From Hephaestia mangrovi (GTDB taxonomy: Bacteria; Pseudomonadota; Alphaproteobacteria; Sphingomonadales; Sphingomonadaceae), in assembly GCF_019880555.1 (NCBI RefSeq), contig NZ_JAINVU010000003.1, positions 62,001-126,000 on the forward strand: DNA of 64,000 nt, given 5' to 3'. Within the stretch, counting starts at the first letter, position 1; each line of letters starts with the position of its first letter. This document shows positions 51,946 through 60,834 of the stretch, in pieces. The notes below the pieces were generated by a model. That model was not told the DNA's origin and did not search any database. It saw only the letters and a program-made list of their open reading frames with translations. The position numbers and the translations under genes were made by a program.

Positions 51946-52845
51946 TCAGGGAACCGGCGCCGCCGCGTCGGCATCGCCGGGCGTCAGCAGGCCCTCGTCG
52001 CTCAGCCAATCAGCCAGGCGATCGGGCCAATGCGCGATCGACAACCGTTCGGAATGCGCCGCGATGTTGAAGCCGTGGCCGATATCCGCCCACAAATGCA
52101 ACTCGGCCGAGACATGCGCGTCGCGGAGCTGCTTGTAGAGAGTCATCGCCGGCATGGCACAACAGGGATCGAGCGTGCCGGCCGTGATGAAAGCGGGCGG
52201 CGCCCCGGCGGCGGCCTTAGCCGGGATGCCGAGCGGGCCGGGATAGACCAGCACCTGGAAATCGGGCCGGCCACTCACGCTGTCGACGGCATCGCTATCG
52301 GCACGCCGCGGCGGCGCGGGATTATCGGCGACCAGCGTCACCAACTCGCCGCCGGCGGAAAAGCCCATCATGCCGATGCGGTGCGGATCGACATGGTAAC
52401 GCGCGGCATGAGCGCGAACCCAGCGCACCGCGCGGCGCGCGTCGGCAGCGGCGTCGCCTTCTATCGTGTAGGTCGAGCCCGGCTCCCGCGCGAGGCGATA
52501 TTTGAGCACGAAGGCGGTGATGCCATAACGATTGAGCGCCTTGGCCGGGCCGACGCCTTCGTTCTGCCAGACGAGGAACTGGTGCCCGCCGCCGGGAATG
52601 ACGATCATGCCGATATGGTTGGCGTGGCGCGGATCGGCGGGAAACACCGTCAGTGACGGGTTCTGGACGTTGTGGACGTAGCTGTTGACGATCCGTTCGG
52701 GCTCGCTCTTGCGCGCCTCGGCGCCGGACGCTCCCTCGGGCCAGATGTGGATCACCTCGCGCACCGGCTCGGGTGGCGGCGTCTGCGCCGAAGCGGGGAC
52801 GGCCGAAACGATGGCGAGCACGGCCAGCAGCGAACAGCGGTTCAT
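51946..52845 (-). CDS. secreted alpha/beta-hydrolase (acetyl-esterase/BD-FAE-like)
   Basis: Esterase of 299 residues with signal peptide MNRCSLLAVLAIVSAVPASAQ. The oxyanion loop GMIVIPGGGHQFL, the nucleophile motif IGMMGFSAGGELV (GxSxG), a late Asp region (TAGTLDPCCAMPAM) and HGFNIAAHSERL with the catalytic His match family 1-type polysaccharide acetyl or feruloyl esterases of the BD-FAE group. The ATG at 52845 has GGAGGAG seven bases upstream. It follows gntK on the same strand after 20 bases, so the two are probably cotranscribed. It may remove acyl groups from the polysaccharide attacked by the twin beta-helix proteins. Confidence 0.87.
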   Translation of the reverse strand: MNRCSLLAVLAIVSAVPASAQTPPPEPVREVIHIWPEGASGAEARKSEPERIVNSYVHNVQNPSLTVFPADPRHANHIGMIVIPGGGHQFLVWQNEGVGPAKALNRYGITAFVLKYRLAREPGSTYTIEGDAAADARRAVRWVRAHAARYHVDPHRIGMMGFSAGGELVTLVADNPAPPRRADSDAVDSVSGRPDFQVLVYPGPLGIPAKAAAGAPPAFITAGTLDPCCAMPAMTLYKQLRDAHVSAELHLWADIGHGFNIAAHSERLSIAHWPDRLADWLSDEGLLTPGDADAAAPVP

Positions 52846-52865
52846 GCGAAATCTCCTCCGCGAGG

Positions 52866-53426
52866 TCAGGAGACGCCGTTCCCACCAGCGTTCACCCGAT
52901 CGATAAAGGCGTAGATATCGTCGCATAGCGCGCGGATCGGGCGTTCGGCATCAAGCGCCAGCGCGCATTCGTCGCTGCCGGGACGTTCGAGCGTCTGGAG
53001 CTGGCTGTCGAGCAGGCTCCGCGGCATGTAATGACCCGGCCGATTGGCCATGCGATGTTCGAGCTCGGCCGCGCTCGCCTCGAGCAGCACGAACAATGCC
53101 GGCGCATCGATCGCGGCGGCGAGCCGGTCGCGATAGCTGTGCTTGAGCGCCGAGCAAGCGACGATCACCCGCCCCCGACCCGCCGCCGCCCTGCCCGCCG
53201 CGGCACCCAGCGCATCGAGCCAGGGCCAGCGATCATCGTCATCGAGCGGTTCGCCGGCGCGCATCTTGGCGATGTTGGCATCGGGATGAAAGCTGTCCCC
53301 TTCCAGAAAGGGGCAATGCAGCTCGGCGGCGAGCATCCCGCCCAGCGTCGATTTGCCGCTGCCGCTGACCCCCATGACGACGATGGCTTTGGGCCAATCC
53401 CGGGTCGCGTCATCGGCATCCTGCAC
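52866..53426 (-). CDS. gntK: gluconokinase
   Basis: P-loop kinase of 186 residues, phosphorylating gluconate to 6-phosphogluconate. It has IVVMGVSGSGKSTLGGMLA (P-loop), FLEGDSFHPDANIAKMRAGEPLDDDDRWPWLDAL (the gluconokinase substrate motif), VACSALKHSYRDRL and HYMPRSLLDSQLQTLE. All are diagnostic of GntK. Translation begins at a GTG (53426). It is divergent from the second beta-helix gene and shares its 247-base promoter region containing the ACGACC-TT-GGTCGT palindrome. Together with GntP it makes a complete uptake-and-phosphorylation route for a gluconate-like acid. Confidence 0.95.
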   Translation of the reverse strand: MQDADDATRDWPKAIVVMGVSGSGKSTLGGMLAAELHCPFLEGDSFHPDANIAKMRAGEPLDDDDRWPWLDALGAAAGRAAAGRGRVIVACSALKHSYRDRLAAAIDAPALFVLLEASAAELEHRMANRPGHYMPRSLLDSQLQTLERPGSDECALALDAERPIRALCDDIYAFIDRVNAGGNGVS

Positions 53427-53535
53427 TGATCTTTACCTTCCTGTCGTTCGTCCCGGATGCCGGAAACCAGGCGCGGTGGCGCCGATCCGGCGTATCACGG
53501 GCAGCATATCCACGCTTTGACCGCGCCTGCCTATT

Positions 53536-53549
53536 ACGACCTTGGTCGT
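53536..53549. promoter_or_regulatory. candidate GntR operator in the gntK / beta-helix divergent promoter
   Basis: ACGACC-TT-GGTCGT, perfectly symmetric arms. It is 125 bases upstream of the second beta-helix ATG and 110 bases upstream of the gntK start, so one site could control both directions. It matches the site at 48720 in 13 of 14 positions. Confidence 0.65.
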
Positions 53550-53673
53550 GGCTGTGTCGCCCCGCATCGATTGGTATCCCTCCTCACAATCCCGGGCATG
53601 CCGCCGCCGTCATGACGGCAGAGCGGTGGCGGCACGCCCGGGAGACAGAACAAAATATCGGGCAGAGGTGCGG

Positions 53674-56600
53674 ATGAGGCAGTCAAAATGGCTTGGAATG
53701 GCGATTGCCTTTGCCCCGCTGCCGGCGCTCGCCGCACCGGCAACGGTGTCGATGATGACCAAAGCGCCCGACGATCCCAACGCGGTGACGGTTCACGGCG
53801 CCGCCGACGGCCGCACCGACGACACCGCCGCGATCCAGGCCGCGATCGATCGGGCCCACGCCAAGACCGGTGAGGGTATCGTTTTGCTGCCCTCGGGCCG
53901 ATACCGCATCACTCACAGCATCCTGGTGCCGCAAGGCATGCGCCTCTATGGCATCGGCGCGACGCGACCGGTGCTGGTGCTCGCGCCGAACACACCCGGC
54001 TTCCAGCACGGCGTTTCCAACATGGTGATCTTCACCGGCGGCGACCAATATCAGGTCGGGCAGATCCCGATGCCGGTGCCGACCGTGGTGCCGCGCGACA
54101 AGCCGGTGCGCGACGCCAATTCCGCCACTTTCTATTCGGCGATGAGCAATATCGACGTCGAGATCGGCGCCGGCAATCCCGCCGCCGCGGCGATCCGCTT
54201 CCACGTCGCTCAACACGCCTTTCTGAAACACATGGATTTCCGCCTCGGCTCGGGATTCGCTGGTGTCTATCAAGCCGGCAACGAGATGGAGGACGTCCAT
54301 TTCCACGGCGGCCGCTACGGCATCGTCACCGAGAAGACCTCGCCCGCCTGGCAGTTCACGCTGATCGATTCGAGCTTCGACGGCCAGCGCGACGCCGCGA
54401 TCCGCGAGCATGAGGCGGGGCTGACGCTGGTCAACGTGACGATGCGCGACACGCCCGTCGGGATCGATATCGACAAGGGCTACGGCGACTGGATGTTCGG
54501 CAAGGATGTGCGGTTCGAGAATATCTCGACCGCCGGCGTCGTCATCAGCAACGAGAACAACGCTTATACCCAGATCGGCTTCCAGAATGCGCTGGCGAGC
54601 AACACGCCCACCTTCGCCCGCTTTCGCGACAGCGGGCGAACGGTGCCGGGCAAGGGAAACACCTATCAGGTCAGCGATTTCGGCTATGGCATGACTGTGC
54701 CCGGCCTCGGCCGGACCGGCCATTACGAGACGGTGATGAAGGCCGAGGCGATCGCCGCCATGCCGGCCCCGTCAGCACCGGCGATCCGCGCGCGGCCGCC
54801 GCAGGCGGACTGGATCAACGTCCGCACTTTGGGCGTGAAGGGCGACAGCACGACCGACGATACTGCGGCGATCCAGCATGCAGTCGATACGCACCGCGTG
54901 CTCTATTTCCCGACCGGCTTCTATCGCATCACCGACACGATCCACCTGAAGCCCGACACCGTGCTGATCGGGCTGCACCCCAATCTGACGCAATTATACT
55001 TCCCCGATCGCCTGCCCGGCTTTCAGGGCGTCGGCGCGCCGCGCCCGGTGATCGAGGCGCCCAAGGGCGGGCACAATATCGTCACCGGGCTGGGCCTGTT
55101 CGCCGGGCGGATCAACCATCGCGCGATGGCGCTGATGTGGAAGGCCGGCGCGGACTCGCTGGTCGACGACGTCAAGATGATGGGCGGCGGCGGCACCGCG
55201 CTGGCCGACGGCAAGCCGCAGGGCGAGTATGCACGCCCCGGCGGCGATCCGATCGCCAACACCTGGCTCGATGCACAATATCCCAGCATCTGGGTAACCG
55301 ACGGCGGCGGCGGCACCTTTGCCGACGTGTGGAGCCCCGACAGCTTCGCGCAGGCCGGCTTCTACATCTCCAACACCTCGACGCCCGGCCATATCTACGA
55401 AGTGTCGGTCGAGCATCACGTGCGCAACGAGTTCGTGCTCGATCACGTCCGCAACTGGGAGTTCCTGGCACCACAGACGGAGCAGGAAGTTGCCGAGGGC
55501 ATGAACGCCGTCTCGTTCGAGATGCGCGATTCGAGCAACATCCTGCTGGCCAATTACCACGGCTATCGCGTCACCCGGACCTGGCACCCGGCCGAGATGG
55601 CGGTGAAGCTCTACAATTCGAGCGACATCCACTTCCGCAACGTCCATGTGAATGCCGAGAGTGGCTATGCCACCTGCGACGACAACGGCTGCGCCACCTA
55701 TCTGCGCGCCAGCAAGTTCCCGTTCGAGAATGCGCTGCTCGATGAAACCAGCGGCCTTGAGGTCCGCGAGCGCGAGTTCGCCCGGCTTGATGTGCCCGCC
55801 GATCCGCCTGCGCCGCCGGCGGCCGAACGCCCTGCCTTCTTGTCCGCCGACGCGAAGGTCCGGAAGCTGCACGACGGCTTCTTCTCGATCTCCGGCGCGG
55901 CGGTGGATGCGGCCGGCACGCTCTATTTCGTCGAACATCGCTTCCAGCGCATCTACAGCTGGGACGCCGCCGGCGGCCTGCAGGTGGTGCGCGACACGCC
56001 GACCGACCCGGTCAACCTCGGCGTTGCCAAATCGGGCGACATCATGGTGCTGTCGTCGCTGGGGCCGCAAGCGAGCGTCTACAGCTTCAAGCCCGACGAT
56101 CGCGACGGCGCGCTGACGATGATCCAGCCGACCGCGACCGCGCCGCATTCCGGCGCGACCGTGCTGCTGCCGGGCAATTGGTGGGTCAATGGCGAGTTCA
56201 AGGACCAGTTCGACACCGATGCCGGCCGGTTCACCACGCTGGCCGAGATGTTCGCCGCCGATGTCGGCGATCCGAAGCGGCAGGAATATGTCTCGCCCGA
56301 CGGCAGCCTGGTGCTGCCAGCCTTCCGCGTGTTCCAGCAGGGCCCGGCCGATCACACCGGCTGGCGCTGGTCCGATTCGCTCGACACTTATGGCTTCGTC
56401 GACACGAAGATCGGCAGCCGCGTGTTCGTCAGCAACGAATCCGAGGACAAGACCTATAGCGCGCTGGTCGGCGCCGGCGGCAGCCTGACCGATTTGAAGC
56501 CGTTCGCCAATCGCGGCGGCGAGAGCGTGGCGGTCGGCCCCGACGGCCATGTCTTCGTCGCCAACGGCCAGGTGTTCGCCTACGCGCCCGACGGCACGCC

Positions 56601-56712
56601 GCTCGGCCAGATCGACGTGCCCGAGCGCCCGCTGCAACTCATCTTCGGCGGCGCCGACCACCGCACCTTGTTCATCCTTACGCACCACGCGCTCTACGCG
56701 GTGACCGTCTGA
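53674..56712 (+). CDS. tandem beta-helix (pectate-lyase-3/GH55-like) protein with C-terminal SMP-30-like propeller, copy 2
   Basis: Exported protein of 1012 residues, exactly the length of the copy at 48801. The signal peptide is MRQSKWLGMAIAFAPLPALAAPA. The two beta-helix entry motifs are AADGRTDDTAAIQAAID (about 47-63) and GDSTTDDTAAIQHAVD (about 390-405). The C-terminal propeller-like part (DAAGTLYFVEHRFQRIYSW ... GPDGHVFVANGQVFAYAPDG ... IDVPERPLQLIFGG) mirrors copy 1. The two proteins are nearly identical in the middle of the first helix domain (SSFDGQRDAAIREHEAGLTLVN) but diverge in the loops between helix strands, so they may recognise different chains. The ATG at 53674 follows GCAGAGG. 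A TonB receptor starts 42 bases after its stop, so both are probably one transcript. Confidence 0.8.
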   Translation: MRQSKWLGMAIAFAPLPALAAPATVSMMTKAPDDPNAVTVHGAADGRTDDTAAIQAAIDRAHAKTGEGIVLLPSGRYRITHSILVPQGMRLYGIGATRPVLVLAPNTPGFQHGVSNMVIFTGGDQYQVGQIPMPVPTVVPRDKPVRDANSATFYSAMSNIDVEIGAGNPAAAAIRFHVAQHAFLKHMDFRLGSGFAGVYQAGNEMEDVHFHGGRYGIVTEKTSPAWQFTLIDSSFDGQRDAAIREHEAGLTLVNVTMRDTPVGIDIDKGYGDWMFGKDVRFENISTAGVVISNENNAYTQIGFQNALASNTPTFARFRDSGRTVPGKGNTYQVSDFGYGMTVPGLGRTGHYETVMKAEAIAAMPAPSAPAIRARPPQADWINVRTLGVKGDSTTDDTAAIQHAVDTHRVLYFPTGFYRITDTIHLKPDTVLIGLHPNLTQLYFPDRLPGFQGVGAPRPVIEAPKGGHNIVTGLGLFAGRINHRAMALMWKAGADSLVDDVKMMGGGGTALADGKPQGEYARPGGDPIANTWLDAQYPSIWVTDGGGGTFADVWSPDSFAQAGFYISNTSTPGHIYEVSVEHHVRNEFVLDHVRNWEFLAPQTEQEVAEGMNAVSFEMRDSSNILLANYHGYRVTRTWHPAEMAVKLYNSSDIHFRNVHVNAESGYATCDDNGCATYLRASKFPFENALLDETSGLEVREREFARLDVPADPPAPPAAERPAFLSADAKVRKLHDGFFSISGAAVDAAGTLYFVEHRFQRIYSWDAAGGLQVVRDTPTDPVNLGVAKSGDIMVLSSLGPQASVYSFKPDDRDGALTMIQPTATAPHSGATVLLPGNWWVNGEFKDQFDTDAGRFTTLAEMFAADVGDPKRQEYVSPDGSLVLPAFRVFQQGPADHTGWRWSDSLDTYGFVDTKIGSRVFVSNESEDKTYSALVGAGGSLTDLKPFANRGGESVAVGPDGHVFVANGQVFAYAPDGTPLGQIDVPERPLQLIFGGADHRTLFILTHHALYAVTV

Positions 56713-56753
56713 TGCCGGCGCCGATTGCCATTCGAAAAAGAAGGGGAGGTTCC

Positions 56754-59738
56754 ATGACCATGTTCGACACCCAATCGGCCCTGTCCCGTTCGGCGCGCCG
56801 TCGCCTGATGGCCGGTGCCACCGCATTGCTCACCGTGGCACTTGCGGCGCCGGCGTTCGCACAGACCAACGCGCCGCCTGCGCCTGCGCCTGCGCAGACC
56901 AGCGACGCGAGCACGCCACCGGCATCATCGGACATCGTCGTCACCGGCTCGCGCATCACCACCTCGGGGTTCCGCGCGCCCACCCCCACGCAGATCGTTA
57001 GCGCCGATGATCTGGCAAAGAACGGCGAACCGAACGTCTTCACCACGATCGCGCAGTTGCCCTCGCTGGCGGGCTCGACCGGCGTCACCACCGGCACCAA
57101 CAGCACGTCGAGCGGCCAGCAGGGGCTCAGCTCCTTCTCGCTGCGCGGCCTTGGCACGATCCGCACACTGACGTTGCTCGACGGCCAGCGCGTGGTCGGC
57201 GCCAACGTCACCGGCGTGCCCGATATCAGCCTTTTCCCGCAGCTCCTGATCCAGCGCGTCGACGTGGTGACCGGGGGCGCGTCGGCTTCCTATGGCTCGG
57301 ATGCCGTCGGCGGCGTCGTCAACTTCATCACCGACAAGCATTTCGAAGGCTTCAAGGCCAACGTCCAGGGCGGCATCAGCGATTATGGCGACAACGGCCA
57401 GTACACGATCCAGGCCGCGGCCGGCAAAGCCTTCCTCAACGACCGGCTGCACGTCGAAGTGAGCGGTGAATATGATCATGAAAACGGCGTTCCCGCCGGC
57501 GGCTTCGGCGAGGAAGCGCCCAGCGGCCGCGACTGGTATCGCACGTCAACGCTGATCAACCGGGGCATTCGCGACGATGGATCGCCGCAATTCCTCTACC
57601 GCGATCACGCGCAAGCCTATCAATATACCAAATATGGCCTGATCACCGCCGGCCCGCTGCAGGGCATCGCGTTCGATGCCAACGGCAATCCCTTCCAGTT
57701 CAACTACGGCTCGAACGGCACGCCGGCCAAAGACGATTCGGGCAAGGTCAACGGCTGCTACACCGGCTTCTGCGTCGGCGGCGACCTTTCCGGCAATGTC
57801 GGCATCGGCACATCGCTGCAATCGTCGATCAAGCGCTGGAACGGCTATACGCGCGCCGGCTTCGACCTCGATCCCGACAATGAGATCTACGCGACCGTCA
57901 ACATCGCGCGCGTCCAAACGGCCAATCAGCCCAATCCCGGCGCGGCCAAGGCCGGGCTGACGCTCCAGTGCGATAACCCGTTCGTTCCCGATGCGATCCA
58001 GCAGCAATGCGCCGACGCGGGGATCACCAGTTTCAAATACGGCGTCAGCAACGCGATCCTGCCCAACATCAAGGTCAACACCTCACGCAAGCAATATCGC
58101 TTCGTCGGCGGCGCCGACGGCACGTTGCACGGGCTGGGCGGCGATTGGCATTACGACGTCTATTACGAGCATGGCGAGAACATCAGCGACATCAATGTCG
58201 ACAACATCACGCTGACGCCGCGCTACAACCAGGCGATCCAGGCGATCGAACTCAATGGCGCGATCGTCTGCGCCGATCCGGTGGCGCGCGCCAATGGCTG
58301 CCAGCCGATCAACATCATCGGCGGCGACGCGCCGTCGGCCGCCGCGCTTTCCTATATCGAGCCGAACAACGGTCCGTTCCAGCATACGCGCCAGACCGAA
58401 GACGTGGTCAGCGCCAACCTGTCGGGCGCGCCCTTCTCGCTATGGGCAGGCCCGGTGTCGATCGCCACCGGGCTTGAATATCGCCGCGAATATTATCGCG
58501 TCACCGGCGATCCCTATGGCAACGGCGTCAGCGACGCGAGCGACTATACCGATGCCTATCCCGCCGATCCGATCCTGAGCGAGGCGGGCAACAACTGGTA
58601 TGCCGGCAATTACCATAGCGGCCATGGCAGCTATCACGTGCTGGAGAGCTTCCTCGAGCTGAACGTGCCCCTGCTCGATCACACGTCGCTCGGCAGCGCC
58701 AATTTGAACGTCGCGGGCCGCGCGACGCACTACAGCACCTCCGGCACGGTCTATACGTGGAAGGTCGGCGGCACCTGGGACACGCCGATCGACGGCGTCC
58801 GCCTGCGCGCGGTCACCTCCCGAGATATCCGCGCGCCCAACCTATCCGAGCTCTACGCCGCGCCGATCTCGGTCAACGTCCCCAATTTCACCGATCCGTT
58901 CAACAACACGTCGGTGAACATCATGCAGAACACCGTCGGCAACCCCAACCTCAAGCCGGAGATCGCGCGCAACACCGAAGCCGGCATCGTGCTGTCCCAT
59001 CCCCAATGGCTGCCGGGGTTCAGCATCTCGTTCGATTATTACCGGATCAAGCTCAACCACGCGATCTCGGCGCTATCGGCGCAGGATCAGGTCAATTACT
59101 GCCATCAGGGCGTGACGCAGCTGTGCGGCACCTTCTATCTCGACGATCCGACCAACACGCATAATTACGTCACCGTTCAGCCGTTCAACCTCGCCTCGAT
59201 CTTCACTGACGGCTTCGATATCGAGGCGAGCTATCAACTCCGGCATCCGTTCAACAGCTCGGGCAGCCTGACGCTGCGCACGCTCGCGACCAACGTGCGC
59301 AACTTCATCACCAATACGGGTTTGCCTGGCGCGATTCCGATCCAGCAGGCGGGCGTCAATTCGAGCGCGACGCCCGACTGGAAGCTGCTTGCCGTCGAGA
59401 CCTGGCAGACCGATCGCTACAGCCTGACGCTGCAGCAACGCTGGATTTCGGACGGCGTGTTCGGCCATCAATATATCGTCTGCGACCCCGGCTCCTGCCC
59501 GGTTTCGACCGATCTCAACCCGACGATCGACTATAACCACATGGCCGGCGCCTTTTATTTCGACGTATCGGGATCGTATAATATCACGCCCAAGGTCAGC
59601 GCCTTCTTCAAGGTCGACAATTTGTTCAACCGCGATCCGACGCCATCACCCCAGACCAATACCGGCGTCGACATCAACCCGTCGCTCTATGACACGATCG
59701 GCCGGATGTACCGGTTCGGCATCCGCTATAATTTCTGA
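56754..59738 (+). CDS. TonB-dependent receptor linked to the beta-helix/gluconate locus
   Basis: Outer-membrane receptor of 994 residues. The signal sequence is MTMFDTQSALSRSARRRLMAGATALLTVALAAPAFAQ. The TonB-box-like DIVVTGSRI is followed by a plug (VFTTIAQLPSLAGSTG; SSFSLRGLGTIRTLTLLDGQRVVG; VDVVTGGASASYGSDAVGGVVNFI) and a long barrel ending in YRFGIRYNF. It belongs to the GSRI-type receptors, different from the other three in this window. The ATG at 56754 has GGGGAGG five bases upstream; an ATG at 56712 that overlaps the upstream stop is an alternative. A strong terminator follows. It probably imports oligosaccharides released by the twin beta-helix proteins. Confidence 0.92.
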   Translation: MTMFDTQSALSRSARRRLMAGATALLTVALAAPAFAQTNAPPAPAPAQTSDASTPPASSDIVVTGSRITTSGFRAPTPTQIVSADDLAKNGEPNVFTTIAQLPSLAGSTGVTTGTNSTSSGQQGLSSFSLRGLGTIRTLTLLDGQRVVGANVTGVPDISLFPQLLIQRVDVVTGGASASYGSDAVGGVVNFITDKHFEGFKANVQGGISDYGDNGQYTIQAAAGKAFLNDRLHVEVSGEYDHENGVPAGGFGEEAPSGRDWYRTSTLINRGIRDDGSPQFLYRDHAQAYQYTKYGLITAGPLQGIAFDANGNPFQFNYGSNGTPAKDDSGKVNGCYTGFCVGGDLSGNVGIGTSLQSSIKRWNGYTRAGFDLDPDNEIYATVNIARVQTANQPNPGAAKAGLTLQCDNPFVPDAIQQQCADAGITSFKYGVSNAILPNIKVNTSRKQYRFVGGADGTLHGLGGDWHYDVYYEHGENISDINVDNITLTPRYNQAIQAIELNGAIVCADPVARANGCQPINIIGGDAPSAAALSYIEPNNGPFQHTRQTEDVVSANLSGAPFSLWAGPVSIATGLEYRREYYRVTGDPYGNGVSDASDYTDAYPADPILSEAGNNWYAGNYHSGHGSYHVLESFLELNVPLLDHTSLGSANLNVAGRATHYSTSGTVYTWKVGGTWDTPIDGVRLRAVTSRDIRAPNLSELYAAPISVNVPNFTDPFNNTSVNIMQNTVGNPNLKPEIARNTEAGIVLSHPQWLPGFSISFDYYRIKLNHAISALSAQDQVNYCHQGVTQLCGTFYLDDPTNTHNYVTVQPFNLASIFTDGFDIEASYQLRHPFNSSGSLTLRTLATNVRNFITNTGLPGAIPIQQAGVNSSATPDWKLLAVETWQTDRYSLTLQQRWISDGVFGHQYIVCDPGSCPVSTDLNPTIDYNHMAGAFYFDVSGSYNITPKVSAFFKVDNLFNRDPTPSPQTNTGVDINPSLYDTIGRMYRFGIRYNF

Positions 59739-59762
59739 TCTTTCGAGGCCCCTCCCCACTGG

Positions 59763-59795
59763 CGCTCCGACCTCCCGGTCGGAGCGTTTCTTTTT
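59763..59795 (+). terminator. intrinsic terminator after the TonB receptor
   Basis: Perfect 10-bp stem CGCTCCGACC-TCCC-GGTCGGAGCG followed by TTTCTTTTT, 24 bases after the receptor stop. A textbook rho-independent terminator closing the beta-helix/receptor transcript. Confidence 0.92.
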
Positions 59796-59829
59796 GCGCG
59801 ACCTCACGCACGCTGAAACGCGCGGGAGG

Positions 59830-60834
59830 TCAGTTCGCGGTGCAGTGGGTGGCGGGTTTGCCGGGGGCGGTGAAATCGGCTTCGTCGCCCTTGCCGCGCA
59901 GGGTGTAGCCGCCGGCGGCATACCAGATGCCCGAGCCGGCGCGCTGCGCCTCGAGCACGACGAGCTGCTTGCCGGCGACGCTGACCGTGCCGGTGTTGGC
60001 GCGGTTGTCGAAGGCGATGTGGAAAGCGGTGCCGTCGGCGCAGCGATAATCGGCCGAAGCGGTGGCCGGCACGTCGTCGCCGGGGCCGCTGTCGATCGGC
60101 TCGAGCGGCGGCGGGCTACCCGCGTTGCCATCCGTATCGGCCGGGCGCGGCTTGAGGTTGCTGGCGGTGATGTGCCACGTCTTGTCAGCCGCGGTCGCGC
60201 CGTCGATGTCCGCGGTGCGGTGGAGCGTGATGTCGCCGCGCAGGTTGAACGGGCGGCCGCCGTCCTCGAGACGACCATAGGCCTGCACCGGCACCGTCAC
60301 GTAGCGCTGGCCCGCGCCGGCGTCGATCCGGCCGGGAGCGCCGATATTGGCGTGATATTCGGCATATTTGGCGAAGCTGCCAGCAAAGGCATCGGCGCTC
60401 ATGCCCGATGCCTTGCCGTCATCGGCCCACAAGGCCCAGGCCTGATGGTATTTGCCCGCCTCGATCAGCGCGAAATAGGTCTGGACGACATTGGCGGCGC
60501 CCTGCGCGCTGCCTGGCGTGAACGGCGCTTCGGAAACCGGCGTGCCATCATCGGGCAGGCCGCCGGGCTCGCCGGGGCCGGGCGGCTGGAGCGGCGCGGG
60601 TGAGGGACTGGGAGACGGCACCGGCGCGGGCGGCGGCGCGGTGGTCGCCGCCTCGCCGGGGGTCTGCAGCGCGTTCGAGGCATAGGTATCGATGTCGCCC
60701 TGCGCCAGCTCGGCGGCGCCGTTGATGTCGAACCGGCTGCTGTTGCCGTCGGCGGCCCTGGGCGCACTGCCGCACCCGCCCAGCGCGAGCACGAGCGGGG
60801 CGGCAATGAGAGGGAGGCGAATCGGACGGATCAT
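59830..60834 (-). CDS. lipoprotein with C-terminal MliC-like lysozyme-inhibitor domain
   Basis: Lipoprotein of 334 residues. The lipobox LALGGC ends the signal peptide (MIRPIRLPLIAAPLVLALGGC). A Pro/Ser-rich linker (about 62-100; PPPAPVPSPSPSPAPLQPPGPG) leads to a middle domain (AANVVQTYFALIEAGKYHQAWALW...) resembling NTF2-like or DUF-type folds. The last ~75 residues (YRCADGTAFHIAFDN ... GIWYAAGGYTLRGKGDEADF ... THC) match the MliC/PliC family that inhibits C-type lysozyme. Its ATG overlaps the stop of the upstream acidic gene (ATGA), so both are made together. Probably anchored in the outer membrane. Confidence 0.8.
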   Translation of the reverse strand: MIRPIRLPLIAAPLVLALGGCGSAPRAADGNSSRFDINGAAELAQGDIDTYASNALQTPGEAATTAPPPAPVPSPSPSPAPLQPPGPGEPGGLPDDGTPVSEAPFTPGSAQGAANVVQTYFALIEAGKYHQAWALWADDGKASGMSADAFAGSFAKYAEYHANIGAPGRIDAGAGQRYVTVPVQAYGRLEDGGRPFNLRGDITLHRTADIDGATAADKTWHITASNLKPRPADTDGNAGSPPPLEPIDSGPGDDVPATASADYRCADGTAFHIAFDNRANTGTVSVAGKQLVVLEAQRAGSGIWYAAGGYTLRGKGDEADFTAPGKPATHCTAN

